Part shown: positions 14,956 to 22,015 of the stretch, one piece after another
Layout of the letters: every line of letters starts with the position of its first letter
Position numbering within the stretch: position 1 is the stretch's first letter
Assembly: GCA_025451875.1 (NCBI GenBank)
Contig: JANWJQ010000143.1
Coordinates: 1 to 32,604, forward strand
Source of the DNA: Rhizomicrobium sp.
GTDB lineage: Bacteria; Pseudomonadota; Alphaproteobacteria; Micropepsales; Micropepsaceae
Reading direction: 5' to 3'
Length of the DNA stretch: 32,604 nucleotides
Made by a program: the position numbers and the translations under genes
The notes under the pieces: model-generated
What the model was told of the DNA's origin: nothing
Seen by the model: only the letters and a program-made list of their open reading frames with translations
Databases searched by the model: none

Positions 14956-14978
14956 GCCGTTGCTATATAGCAACGGCC
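14955..14978. promoter_or_regulatory. Perfect 24-bp palindrome containing tRNA-Arg -10 candidate
   Basis: Half-site GGCCGTTGCTAT, perfectly palindromic without spacer, ends two bases before the tRNA. The central TATATA (14964-14969) is well placed as a -10 box for a transcript starting just before 14981. It could be the tRNA promoter, an operator or a cruciform. The palindrome is seen directly; the function is inferred. Confidence 0.6.
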
Positions 14979-14980
14979 AT

Positions 14981-15056
<76 letters not shown>

Positions 15057-15057
<1 letters not shown>

Positions 15058-15156
15058 GTTTCTCTTAGCGAGCGAAGCGAGCTTAGAGAAACTGAGCGCC
15101 ACTGAGGACCGCATCGCGGTCCGAGTGGGCGCCAGTGGCTCAGCCACCCCCCTTTT
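15057..15156 (+). other. Hairpin-rich region downstream of tRNA-Arg
   Basis: Three successive inverted repeats: AGTTTCTCT (15057-15065 with 15085-15093), a long hairpin 15096-15132 with core stem GGACCGC/GCGGTCC and an outer eight-pair helix around a small internal loop, and GTGGC/GCCAC (15135-15147) before CCTTTTCC. The last could terminate the tRNA transcript. The whole could instead be processed trailer RNA or a repeat element. Confidence 0.55.
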
Positions 15157-15274
15157 CCAGCCATGAGCAAAATGCAACGCCGCCCGCATCGGCGCGTTGC
15201 TCGTCAGGTCCGCCATATTCCGGGCAAGGCTGGCGGCGTATGCTCGCCCAATATGATTTGCAGGCTGAGCGGGA

Positions 15275-15967
15275 ATGCCTCTTTACGATCATGCCGCCGA
15301 CACGGTGCGCGCCATCTTCGACCGGCGCCTCGACGGGCCGCCGGTGCTTGAGGCGAAGCGCTATTTTCCACATGCCGGACTTTTCGTGGAGAATTGGCAA
15401 GCCATCCAGGCTGAAGCGCTCGCGCTCATTGGGCGGCTCTCCAGCGTGCCGCGCTTTCACGAACTGATGAAGGCGCAGGAGGCCAATTCCGCGAACGATG
15501 ATCGCGATTGGCGCATCTTCATCATGAAGGTCTATGGCCATGCGGTGAAACAGAACCTCGCGCGCTGCCCGATGACGGCCGCGATCGTGCAGCAATGTCC
15601 GGAGGTTCTTTCCGCATCCTTCTCATTTCTCGCGCCGGGCAAATATATTCCGCCGCATCGCGGACCGTTTCGCGGTGTGATGCGTTTTCATCTGGGCCTG
15701 TCGATGCCGCCAGGCGATGACGGCCTTCCGGGCTGTGTGATGAATGTGGACAGTGTTCCTTACCGGCTCGGCAATGGCGACTCGCTGTTATGGGATGACA
15801 CCTACTCCCATGAACTGGTGAACCGCGCCGAAGACGTGCGCGTCGCGCTGTTGCTGGATGTGTGGCGGCCGGAAATGCCCGCCGATATGCGTGCGCTTTC
15901 GCACGCCATCGTCGGCATCGCGCGGATCGGCGCGGCGCTGCAGCCTGCCGACGCTTACGGCCGCTGA
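15275..15967 (+). CDS. Aspartyl/asparaginyl beta-hydroxylase family protein (LpxO-like)
   Basis: 230 aa. ATG 15275 is the first possible start because an in-frame TGA lies three codons upstream (15266-15268). The Fe(II)/2-oxoglutarate core is visible: H128 in YIPPHRGPFRG, R137 and H139 in GVMRFHLGL, H179 in DDTYSHELVN, and R189 in VRVALLLDVWRP, which binds 2-oxoglutarate. Family members hydroxylate Asp/Asn side chains, or, in the LpxO branch, the secondary acyl chain of lipid A. The single-domain 230-aa size suits either. ExoD follows after six bases, so the two are probably co-transcribed, and an envelope role (lipid A or polysaccharide modification) is a reasonable inference. Confidence 0.88.
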   Translation: MPLYDHAADTVRAIFDRRLDGPPVLEAKRYFPHAGLFVENWQAIQAEALALIGRLSSVPRFHELMKAQEANSANDDRDWRIFIMKVYGHAVKQNLARCPMTAAIVQQCPEVLSASFSFLAPGKYIPPHRGPFRGVMRFHLGLSMPPGDDGLPGCVMNVDSVPYRLGNGDSLLWDDTYSHELVNRAEDVRVALLLDVWRPEMPADMRALSHAIVGIARIGAALQPADAYGR

Positions 15968-15973
15968 CACAGG

Positions 15974-16552
15974 ATGCAAACATCGCAGGCGCTGGAGCGC
16001 CTTCTGCAGGAAGCGCCGCCGGACCGCATCAGTGTCGGCTGGATCGCTTCGCAGCTTGAAAGCCGCTCTTTCGGATTTCTGATGCTGGTGCTGGCGCTTG
16101 CCGGTCTCGCGCCGGGCATCGCGTCCGTGTCCGGTTTCCTGCTCGCAATTCCGTCACTCCAGATGATCGCAGGCCGCAGGACGCTGGTGCTGCCGGAACA
16201 CCTGTCAAAGCGCTCGGCATCGACGCCAAGTTTCGCCAGATGGGTGCGCCGCATGATTCCGATTTTCGCGGCGATAGAGCGAATCGTTCCGGCAAGCGCG
16301 CATGGAAGGCTTTCGGGCGCCACGCGGCTCATCGGGCTGATCGATCTTTTGCTTGCCGTGGCGATCATCATGCCGGTGCCGTTCGCCTATATTCCGCCGA
16401 CACTCGCCATCATCGCGATTTCATTTGCGCAGATCGAAGACAGCGTGGCACTTCTCACCATCGCTTTCGTGATCGCCGCGGGGGCGATTTTCTTTGTCGG
16501 ACTGGTAAGCTGGGAAGTGCTGGAATTCCTGCTTCATCTGATAGGGTTGTGA
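15974..16552 (+). CDS. ExoD family exopolysaccharide synthesis protein
   Basis: 192 aa. It has an N-terminal amphipathic helix (LERLLQEAPPDRISVGWIASQLESRSFG), then membrane segments around 33-65, 116-130, 132-150 and 158-182. The pattern GWIASQLESRSFGFLMLVLALAGLAPG followed by a short hydrophobic run with LAIPSLQMIAGR is the ExoD signature. In Sinorhizobium, exoD affects exopolysaccharide production and alkali tolerance, but its mechanism is unknown. It begins six bases after the hydroxylase stop and ends 35 bp before the FAD dehydrogenase. No other polysaccharide genes are nearby. Confidence 0.88.
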   Translation: MQTSQALERLLQEAPPDRISVGWIASQLESRSFGFLMLVLALAGLAPGIASVSGFLLAIPSLQMIAGRRTLVLPEHLSKRSASTPSFARWVRRMIPIFAAIERIVPASAHGRLSGATRLIGLIDLLLAVAIIMPVPFAYIPPTLAIIAISFAQIEDSVALLTIAFVIAAGAIFFVGLVSWEVLEFLLHLIGL

Positions 16553-16587
16553 GCCGCTAGGATCCGCGTGTCTGGTATTGTGCCGCT

Positions 16588-18234
16588 ATGCTTCGTTTGA
16601 CCGAAATCAAGCTGCCTCTGGGCCATGCGCCGGACGCATTGCCTGCGGCAATTGCGAAACGCCTGCGCGTTTCACCCGCCGATATTCTGAGCCAGACGGT
16701 CATCCGTTGCGGCCATGACGCGCGCAAGAAATCCGCGATCGCGCTGATCTATACGGTTGATGTGGTGCTGAAGGACGAGGCGTCGGCGCTCACGCGCGCC
16801 GACGGCGATCGTAATGTCCGCCTTGCACCCGACACCGAGTACAAATTCGTGGCGCAGGCCCCGCAGGGTCTGACGGAACGTCCGCTGGTGATCGGCGCGG
16901 GGCCATGCGGATTGTTCGCCGCGCTGATCCTTGCGCAGATGGGATTTCGGCCGATCATTCTGGATCGCGGCAAGGTTGTGCGCCAACGCACGCAGGATAC
17001 CTGGGGCCTGTGGCGGCGCTCGGTTCTCAATCCCGAATCCAATGTGCAGTTCGGCGAAGGCGGTGCGGGCACATTCTCGGACGGCAAGCTCTACAGCCAG
17101 ATCAAGGATCCGCGTTTTCTCGGCCGCAAGGTTCTGACCGAATTCGTGAAGGCCGGTGCGCCGGAAGAAATCCTCACCGCCGCCAAGCCGCATATCGGCA
17201 CGTTCCGGCTTGTGAAGATGGTCGAAAGCCTGCGCGAAACGATTGAATCTTTGGGCGGTGAATATCGTTTTCAGAGCCGTGTCGATGATATCGATGTCGC
17301 CGTTGACGATGATGGCACGCGCCATGTGCGCGGTGTCCGGCTGGCGAGCGGGGAAACCATCGCGGCCAAGCACGTTGTCCTCGCGGTCGGCCATAGCGCG
17401 CGCGATACATTTCAGATGCTGCTCGAACGTGGCGTCGCCATCGAGGCCAAGCCGTTCTCCATCGGCTTTCGTATCGAGCATCCGCAGTCGCTGATCGATC
17501 GCGCGCGCTTCGGCGCGAGCAAGAAGGAGCTGGGTGCGGCCGACTACAAGCTGGTGCATCACGCCGCGAATGGTCGCGACGTATATAGTTTTTGCATGTG
17601 TCCGGGCGGCACGGTGGTGGCCGCGGCGTCCGAGCCGGGCCGCGTCGTCACCAACGGCATGAGCCAATATTCGCGCAACGAGCGCAACGCCAATGCCGGC
17701 ATCGTCGTCGGCATCACGCCGTCCGACTACCCCGGCGGGCCGCTGGCGGGAATCGATTTTCAGCGTCATTGGGAAGAACGCGCCTTCGCTGCCGGCGGAG
17801 AAAACTACAAAGCCCCCGCGCAACGCGTCGGTGATTTTCTGGCGGGCCGCGCATCCACCGAATTGGGTGAGGTCATTCCGTCCTATCGCCCCGGCGTAAC
17901 GCCAACCGATCTGTCATCCTGCCTGCCGGACTATGCGATCGCCGCGATCCGCGAAGCGCTCACCGCCTTCGGCAAACAGATAAAGGGCTTCGACATGGAC
18001 GATGCGGTGCTGACCGGCGTGGAAACGCGCACATCGTCTCCCATTCGCATCCAGCGCGGCGACGATTTCCAGAGCCTGAACACACGCGGCCTGTTTCCTG
18101 CCGGAGAAGGCGCGGGCTTTGCCGGTGGAATTTTGTCGGCGGGCGTGGACGGAATCAAAGTCGCTGAAGCCGTGGCGCGCGACATGCTGGTGATGTTGGA
18201 CAAACCTGCGATCAAGCTTGAGGCGCGCGCATGA
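16588..18234 (+). CDS. FAD-dependent dehydrogenase (COG2509-type)
   Basis: 548 aa. An about 95-residue N-terminal domain (MLRLTEIKLPLGH..., with RKKSAIALIYTVDVVL) precedes the Rossmann FAD site VIGAGPCGLFAALILAQMGF (101-120). Also present are the GEGGAGTFSDGKLYSQIKDPR block, an HVVLAVGHSARDT motif, and the C-terminal FAD closure GLFPAGEGAGFAGGILSAGVDGIKVAEAVA. This combination is diagnostic of the COG2509 NAD(FAD)-utilising dehydrogenases, whose substrate is not established. No Shine-Dalgarno precedes ATG 16588; TATTGT lies six bases upstream, allowing a leaderless transcript. It is translationally coupled (ATGA) to the exported SUMF1-like gene. Confidence 0.93.
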   Translation: MLRLTEIKLPLGHAPDALPAAIAKRLRVSPADILSQTVIRCGHDARKKSAIALIYTVDVVLKDEASALTRADGDRNVRLAPDTEYKFVAQAPQGLTERPLVIGAGPCGLFAALILAQMGFRPIILDRGKVVRQRTQDTWGLWRRSVLNPESNVQFGEGGAGTFSDGKLYSQIKDPRFLGRKVLTEFVKAGAPEEILTAAKPHIGTFRLVKMVESLRETIESLGGEYRFQSRVDDIDVAVDDDGTRHVRGVRLASGETIAAKHVVLAVGHSARDTFQMLLERGVAIEAKPFSIGFRIEHPQSLIDRARFGASKKELGAADYKLVHHAANGRDVYSFCMCPGGTVVAAASEPGRVVTNGMSQYSRNERNANAGIVVGITPSDYPGGPLAGIDFQRHWEERAFAAGGENYKAPAQRVGDFLAGRASTELGEVIPSYRPGVTPTDLSSCLPDYAIAAIREALTAFGKQIKGFDMDDAVLTGVETRTSSPIRIQRGDDFQSLNTRGLFPAGEGAGFAGGILSAGVDGIKVAEAVARDMLVMLDKPAIKLEARA

Positions 18235-19136
18235 ACCGCCTGTTCGGTCTTCTGCTGGTTCTGTTCGCTGCGGGCTTCATGCTTGCCGGCCCCGCGCATG
18301 CTGAAGACAGCCGCGATTTCACCGAATGCACGAACTGTCCAACGATGGTGGGCATCCCCGCCGGGCGCTTTGTGATGGGAAGCCCCAAGAGCGAGCCGGG
18401 GCGTTTCGATGCGGAGGGCCCGCAACACATTGTCACCGTCGGCGCATTTGCGCTCGGCAAGTTCGACGTGACCAGCGAGCAGTTCCAGATCTTCCTGGAG
18501 GAAACCGGCTATCAGCCGGAGCCGTGCAACAAGATCACCAATATGAAGTGGCATTCGCCGCGCAAAGGGTTCGCCTATCCACCCGAGGATGTGGAGCCGC
18601 CCAAATGGCCCGCAGTGTGTCTCGATTGGAAAGATGCGGGTGCTTATATCGCCTGGCTGAATGCGCGCGTGCGCAAGGAACATCCCGGCATCGCCTACAA
18701 ACCCGGCGGCCCGTACCGGCTGCCCAGTGAATCCGAATGGGAATATGCCGCGCGCGCCGGCACCACCACCGCGCGCTGGTGGGGCAATGAGGTCGGCAAT
18801 GGCAACGCCAACTGCAATGGCTGCGGGAGCAAGTATGATTTCCATGTTCTGTCGGATGTCGACTCGTTCAAGCCCAATGCTTTCGGGCTCTACGGCGTGC
18901 TCGGCAACGCGTGGCAATGGACGGCCGATTGCTGGCATCCGTCTTATGTCGGCGCGCCGAAAGATGGCAGCGCCTGGCGCACCGGCGATTGCAGCAAACA
19001 TGTGATCCGGGGCGGTTCCTGGGACAACACGCCGATCTTCATTCGGTCTGCGGCACGCAGCGGATCAACACCCGATGGCGGCGAATTCGATTATTCCAGC
19101 CTGTCGGGTTTTCGCGTCGCGCGCGATCTGCCTTAG
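18231..19136 (+). CDS. Exported SUMF1/FGE-fold protein lacking the catalytic cysteines
   Basis: 301 aa. The signal peptide (MNRLFGLLLVLFAAGFMLA) is cleaved probably after AHA at 24. The formylglycine-generating-enzyme fold runs from about 38 to the end: MVGIPAGRFVMGSP, FDVTSEQFQIFLEETGY, RLPSESEWEYAARAGTTT, LYGVLGNAWQWTADCW, VIRGGSWDN, and SLSGFRVARDL. True FGE carries two active-site Cys after RGGS; here that stretch is RGGSWDNTPIFIRSAARSG without Cys, so it is probably not a sulfatase-maturing enzyme. Some other SUMF1-fold proteins act in periplasmic cofactor maturation (PvdO-type). Other Cys residues (C33, C36 and several in NCNGCG) may form disulfides or bind metal. It overlaps the FAD dehydrogenase stop by four bases. 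Confidence 0.85.
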   Translation: MNRLFGLLLVLFAAGFMLAGPAHAEDSRDFTECTNCPTMVGIPAGRFVMGSPKSEPGRFDAEGPQHIVTVGAFALGKFDVTSEQFQIFLEETGYQPEPCNKITNMKWHSPRKGFAYPPEDVEPPKWPAVCLDWKDAGAYIAWLNARVRKEHPGIAYKPGGPYRLPSESEWEYAARAGTTTARWWGNEVGNGNANCNGCGSKYDFHVLSDVDSFKPNAFGLYGVLGNAWQWTADCWHPSYVGAPKDGSAWRTGDCSKHVIRGGSWDNTPIFIRSAARSGSTPDGGEFDYSSLSGFRVARDLP

Positions 19137-19143
19137 TTTTTCG

Positions 19144-19186
19144 CGCGATTTATCCGGAAAGCCGCGCACGCTTTTCCGGATCGCGC
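19144..19186. repeat. Inverted repeat between convergent genes
   Basis: ATCCGGAAA (19152-19160) pairs with TTTCCGGAT (19173-19181), and an outer GCGCGAT pairs with ATCGCGC. It lies in the 51-bp gap between the convergent SUMF1-like and TonB-like genes. It could attenuate transcription in both directions but lacks a T-run. Confidence 0.45.
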
Positions 19187-19187
19187 T

Positions 19188-19952
19188 TCAACGCAGCGTA
19201 TCGCGCGGATTGAGATCGAGCGTGAAGTCGATCCCGTCTTTCGGCGCACCATCCGGCAGCTTGAACGGCGCAGACAGCAAAACCGCGTTGCGCGCGCTCA
19301 GCGCGACATCGCGAAAGACCTTGTCCGTCACATAGCGGTGATGGTCCAGAATTTCCGCAACGATGATGACGCCGCGCCCGGTCAGCGACACGCGCAGCGG
19401 TATCGAGATATTGCGATTGCCGAGCGTGGAGAAATCGAACACCCAGCGGCGCAGGATCTGCGCGCGGATATAGTCGCGCACACTGTAAACGGTCGCCGCG
19501 CCCGCCTGCGCCCCATTGCTGGTGGCCACATCGTCCGACGCACCATTCTCGATCTTCAGATCGCTGTCGGGCCGGCGCAGCTTGGACAAATTCTTGAGCT
19601 GAACTTCCAGCTCGTCCTTGGGCTGCTTTGTTCTGTTGGGCGCGTAGGCTTCCGGCTTGGGTGCGCCGGCCGCGCCTGTCATCGCCTTTTGTTGCGGCAC
19701 CGGCGCGTGATTGGGTGCGGGCGGGGCGGTGGTTTGGTCGCCCAACTGCACGACATCCACAGGCAGAAAGGGTGGTTGCTTCTGCGAGATCTGCTGCGCG
19801 CCGCGAATGAAAAGAAACAGGATCAGCCCCAGCGCAATGCCATGTAGCAGCAGCGAGCCAGCAATTCCGGGGCCCTGTTGCACGATATCCCTGTGGTTTC
19901 CGGCGAACGCCGCAAAGCGCTCTCGCAGCGCACGGGGTAACGGGAATGGCAT
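19188..19952 (-). CDS. TonB/TolA-like energy-transducing protein
   Basis: 254 aa. It has a cytoplasmic N-terminus of about 28 residues, then one membrane helix (about 29-49, GIAGSLLLHGIALGLILFLF). S33-x3-H37 in that helix fits the Ser/His motif by which TonB and TolA engage their proton-driven motors. Next comes a Pro/Gln/Lys-rich periplasmic linker (about 55-135) and a C-terminal domain (about 155-254: VYSVRDYIRAQILRRWVFDF, ISIPLRVSLTGRGVIIVAEIL) that looks like a TonB/TolA C-terminal fold. It should span the periplasm and couple inner-membrane energy to the outer membrane. No exbB/exbD, tolQ/R or receptor gene lies beside it, so it must borrow its motor from elsewhere. Confidence 0.75.
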   Translation of the reverse strand: MPFPLPRALRERFAAFAGNHRDIVQQGPGIAGSLLLHGIALGLILFLFIRGAQQISQKQPPFLPVDVVQLGDQTTAPPAPNHAPVPQQKAMTGAAGAPKPEAYAPNRTKQPKDELEVQLKNLSKLRRPDSDLKIENGASDDVATSNGAQAGAATVYSVRDYIRAQILRRWVFDFSTLGNRNISIPLRVSLTGRGVIIVAEILDHHRYVTDKVFRDVALSARNAVLLSAPFKLPDGAPKDGIDFTLDLNPRDTLR

Positions 19953-20275
19953 GCCGCAACTCTACACCAGATTGTCGGAAGGCGGCCCCAGTCCGCTGAC
20001 TGCGGATGGCCTCAAATCGGGTGCCTGGCGCTTTCTCTTCGCCATCATCGCGAAATATTGAAACGCCGCCGCCACGTCACTTAGCAGCAATGTGATTTTC
20101 GCAGCGCTGCGGGCGTGTTGGTGCAGTTGCAGCCCCGCAAAGTGGGCGTAATATCGCCGCCTTCAAAAGGGGGGGGCTGCGGCGCGGCGGGCGCGCGTCC
20201 GTATCTTGTCCCTCAAGCAGTGATCGCGGCGTCTGCCGCTTATCCGGCATCGTCCGGCGACCAAGGGGAATATGG
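19953..20275. other. Gene-free 323 bp between TonB-like and first S10 gene
   Basis: I find no convincing coding region here. Visible items are a 10-bp palindrome GCAGCGCTGC (20101-20110), a promoter candidate (20127-20154), a run of eight G (20169-20176) and a GGGG Shine-Dalgarno before ATG 20276. Confidence 0.6.
20127..20154 (+). promoter_or_regulatory. Possible promoter of first S10 carboxypeptidase
   Basis: TTGCAG (20127-20132), 16-bp spacer, TAATAT (20149-20154). Both boxes are imperfect. It would give a leader of about 115 nt. Weak inference. Confidence 0.3.
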
Positions 20276-21886
20276 ATGAAACGTGTGTATGGGTTGGTCG
20301 CGACAGCGGCGCTGGCAGTAACGGCGGCTATCGCCTTTGCAGCCGACGCACCCGCGCCAAAGGATGCCAAGGCGCCGGATCTTTATTCCGGCAAGTTCTT
20401 CAAGTCCGAAGAGTCCGTGACCACCGGTTCCGCCGCGGGCATCTCCTACAAGGCCATCGCCGGCACACTGGTCGTGCATGGCAAAGACTGGAACGACGTC
20501 GCGCAGAATGGCGGCTCCAAGAACCCGGATGCGAAGGCGGATGAATCCTCCGCCGAAGCATCGATGTTTTTCGTCTATTACGCCAAGACCGGCGCACCGG
20601 CCGCCAACCGCCCGGTGACCTTCATCTACAATGGCGGACCCGGCTCCTCGACCGTGTGGCTGCACATGGGCGCCTTCGGTCCCAAGCGCGTGGTGACGGC
20701 GGAAGACTCCCACACACCGGCTGCGCCATATCAGCTGATCGACAACGCTTCGACGCTTCTGGACGCCAGCGATCTGGTCTTCATCGACGCGCCCGGCGCC
20801 GGCTTCAGCCGCATCGCGGGCAAGGACAAGGAAAAGGCGTTCTGGGGCGTCGATCCGGATGGCGCCGCTTTCGCGACCTTCATCCAGGAATTCCTCTCCA
20901 AATATAACCGCTGGAATTCGCCCAAATATCTCTTCGGCGAAAGCTACGGCACGCCGCGTTCGGCCGTCGTCATCAACGAGTTGGAAAACAACCGCTCGGT
21001 GGACTTCAACGGCGTGATCCTGCTGTCGACCATCCTGAACTTCAACCTGTCGGTCGATGGTCCGGAAACCAATCCTGGCGTCGATCTGCCATATGAAATC
21101 GCGCTGCCGACCTATGCGGCGACGGCCTGGTATCACCACAAGCTGCCCGGTCAGCAACCGAAGGATCTGGTGCCTTTCGTGCAGCAGGCCGAGCATTTCG
21201 CGATGACCGATTACGCGCTGGCGCTTCAGCGCGGTGCGAGCCTTTCCTCGCAGCAGCGCATGGCCATCGCCAACAAGCTGCATGCGTTCACGGGCCTGCC
21301 CGTCTCCTACATCCTCAAGGCGAATCTGCGCATCAACGGCGGAGAGTTCGACAAGACGCTGCAGGACAATATGGATTTGACGACGGGGCGCCTCGACACG
21401 CGCTTCTCCGGCCCGACGCTCGATCCGCTCAGCAAGGAATCCGATTACGATCCGCAATCCTCCGCGATCAGCTCGGCCTATGTCTCGGCGTTCAACTACT
21501 ATGTCCGCAACCAGCTGAACTACGGCCAGGGCAAGACGTTCTATCCCTTCGCGGACGTGTTCAAATGGTGGGAGTTCAAGCACGAGCAGCCAGGCGCGGG
21601 CTTCGCCTTCCCCGGCGCCACCAATGTGATGCCGGACCTCGCCAATGCGATGAAGCAGAACCCCAATCTCAAGGTGATGGTGAACGGCGGCTATTACGAC
21701 CTGGCTACGCCTTACTATGAAGGCTGGTACGAGATGCACCATCTGCCAATTCCGCAGAGCCTGCAGGCCAACATCTCCTATCACTACTACCCTTCCGGCC
21801 ACATGGTGTACGCACATGAGGAATCGCTGAAGGAACTGCACGATGCCGTCGCCGGGTTCATCCGTTCGACCAGCAACGTGAAATAG
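20276..21886 (+). CDS. Exported S10 serine carboxypeptidase, copy 1
   Basis: 536 aa from ATG 20276, preceded by AGGGGAA. The signal peptide ends near AIAFAADA. S10 elements: oxyanion motif NGGPGSS (119-125), nucleophile S223 in GESYGTPR, Asp475 in NGGYYDLATPYYEG, and His509 in YPSGHMVY. These serine carboxypeptidases remove C-terminal residues, usually at acidic pH. Bacterial versions of this size (about 500-540 aa) are secreted and poorly studied. A paralogue of nearly equal length follows in the same direction, separated by a terminator, so each gene probably has its own promoter. The mature N-terminus is Pro/Ala/Lys-rich. Confidence 0.95.
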   Translation: MKRVYGLVATAALAVTAAIAFAADAPAPKDAKAPDLYSGKFFKSEESVTTGSAAGISYKAIAGTLVVHGKDWNDVAQNGGSKNPDAKADESSAEASMFFVYYAKTGAPAANRPVTFIYNGGPGSSTVWLHMGAFGPKRVVTAEDSHTPAAPYQLIDNASTLLDASDLVFIDAPGAGFSRIAGKDKEKAFWGVDPDGAAFATFIQEFLSKYNRWNSPKYLFGESYGTPRSAVVINELENNRSVDFNGVILLSTILNFNLSVDGPETNPGVDLPYEIALPTYAATAWYHHKLPGQQPKDLVPFVQQAEHFAMTDYALALQRGASLSSQQRMAIANKLHAFTGLPVSYILKANLRINGGEFDKTLQDNMDLTTGRLDTRFSGPTLDPLSKESDYDPQSSAISSAYVSAFNYYVRNQLNYGQGKTFYPFADVFKWWEFKHEQPGAGFAFPGATNVMPDLANAMKQNPNLKVMVNGGYYDLATPYYEGWYEMHHLPIPQSLQANISYHYYPSGHMVYAHEESLKELHDAVAGFIRSTSNVK

Positions 21887-21894
21887 CCGCTTGC

Positions 21895-21932
21895 CGGAGG
21901 GTTGCGTGCCGCCGCGCGCAGCCCTCCGTTTT
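21895..21932 (+). terminator. Rho-independent terminator between the two S10 genes
   Basis: A 12-bp stem (21895-21906 with 21917-21928, one G-T pair) has a 10-nt loop and is followed by TTTT. It starts nine bases after the copy 1 stop. Confidence 0.8.
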
Positions 21933-22015
21933 CTCCGCTCGCGAAAATTTCGGGGCTTTCGCGCAGCACCCATACCCAACAAAGCCGGCCCAAAGCCGGT
22001 GGAGAGGAAAGCCCC

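Noticed and set aside
16672..17823. 383-codon minus-strand frame
   Set aside because: Antisense to the FAD dehydrogenase; no domain recognisable.
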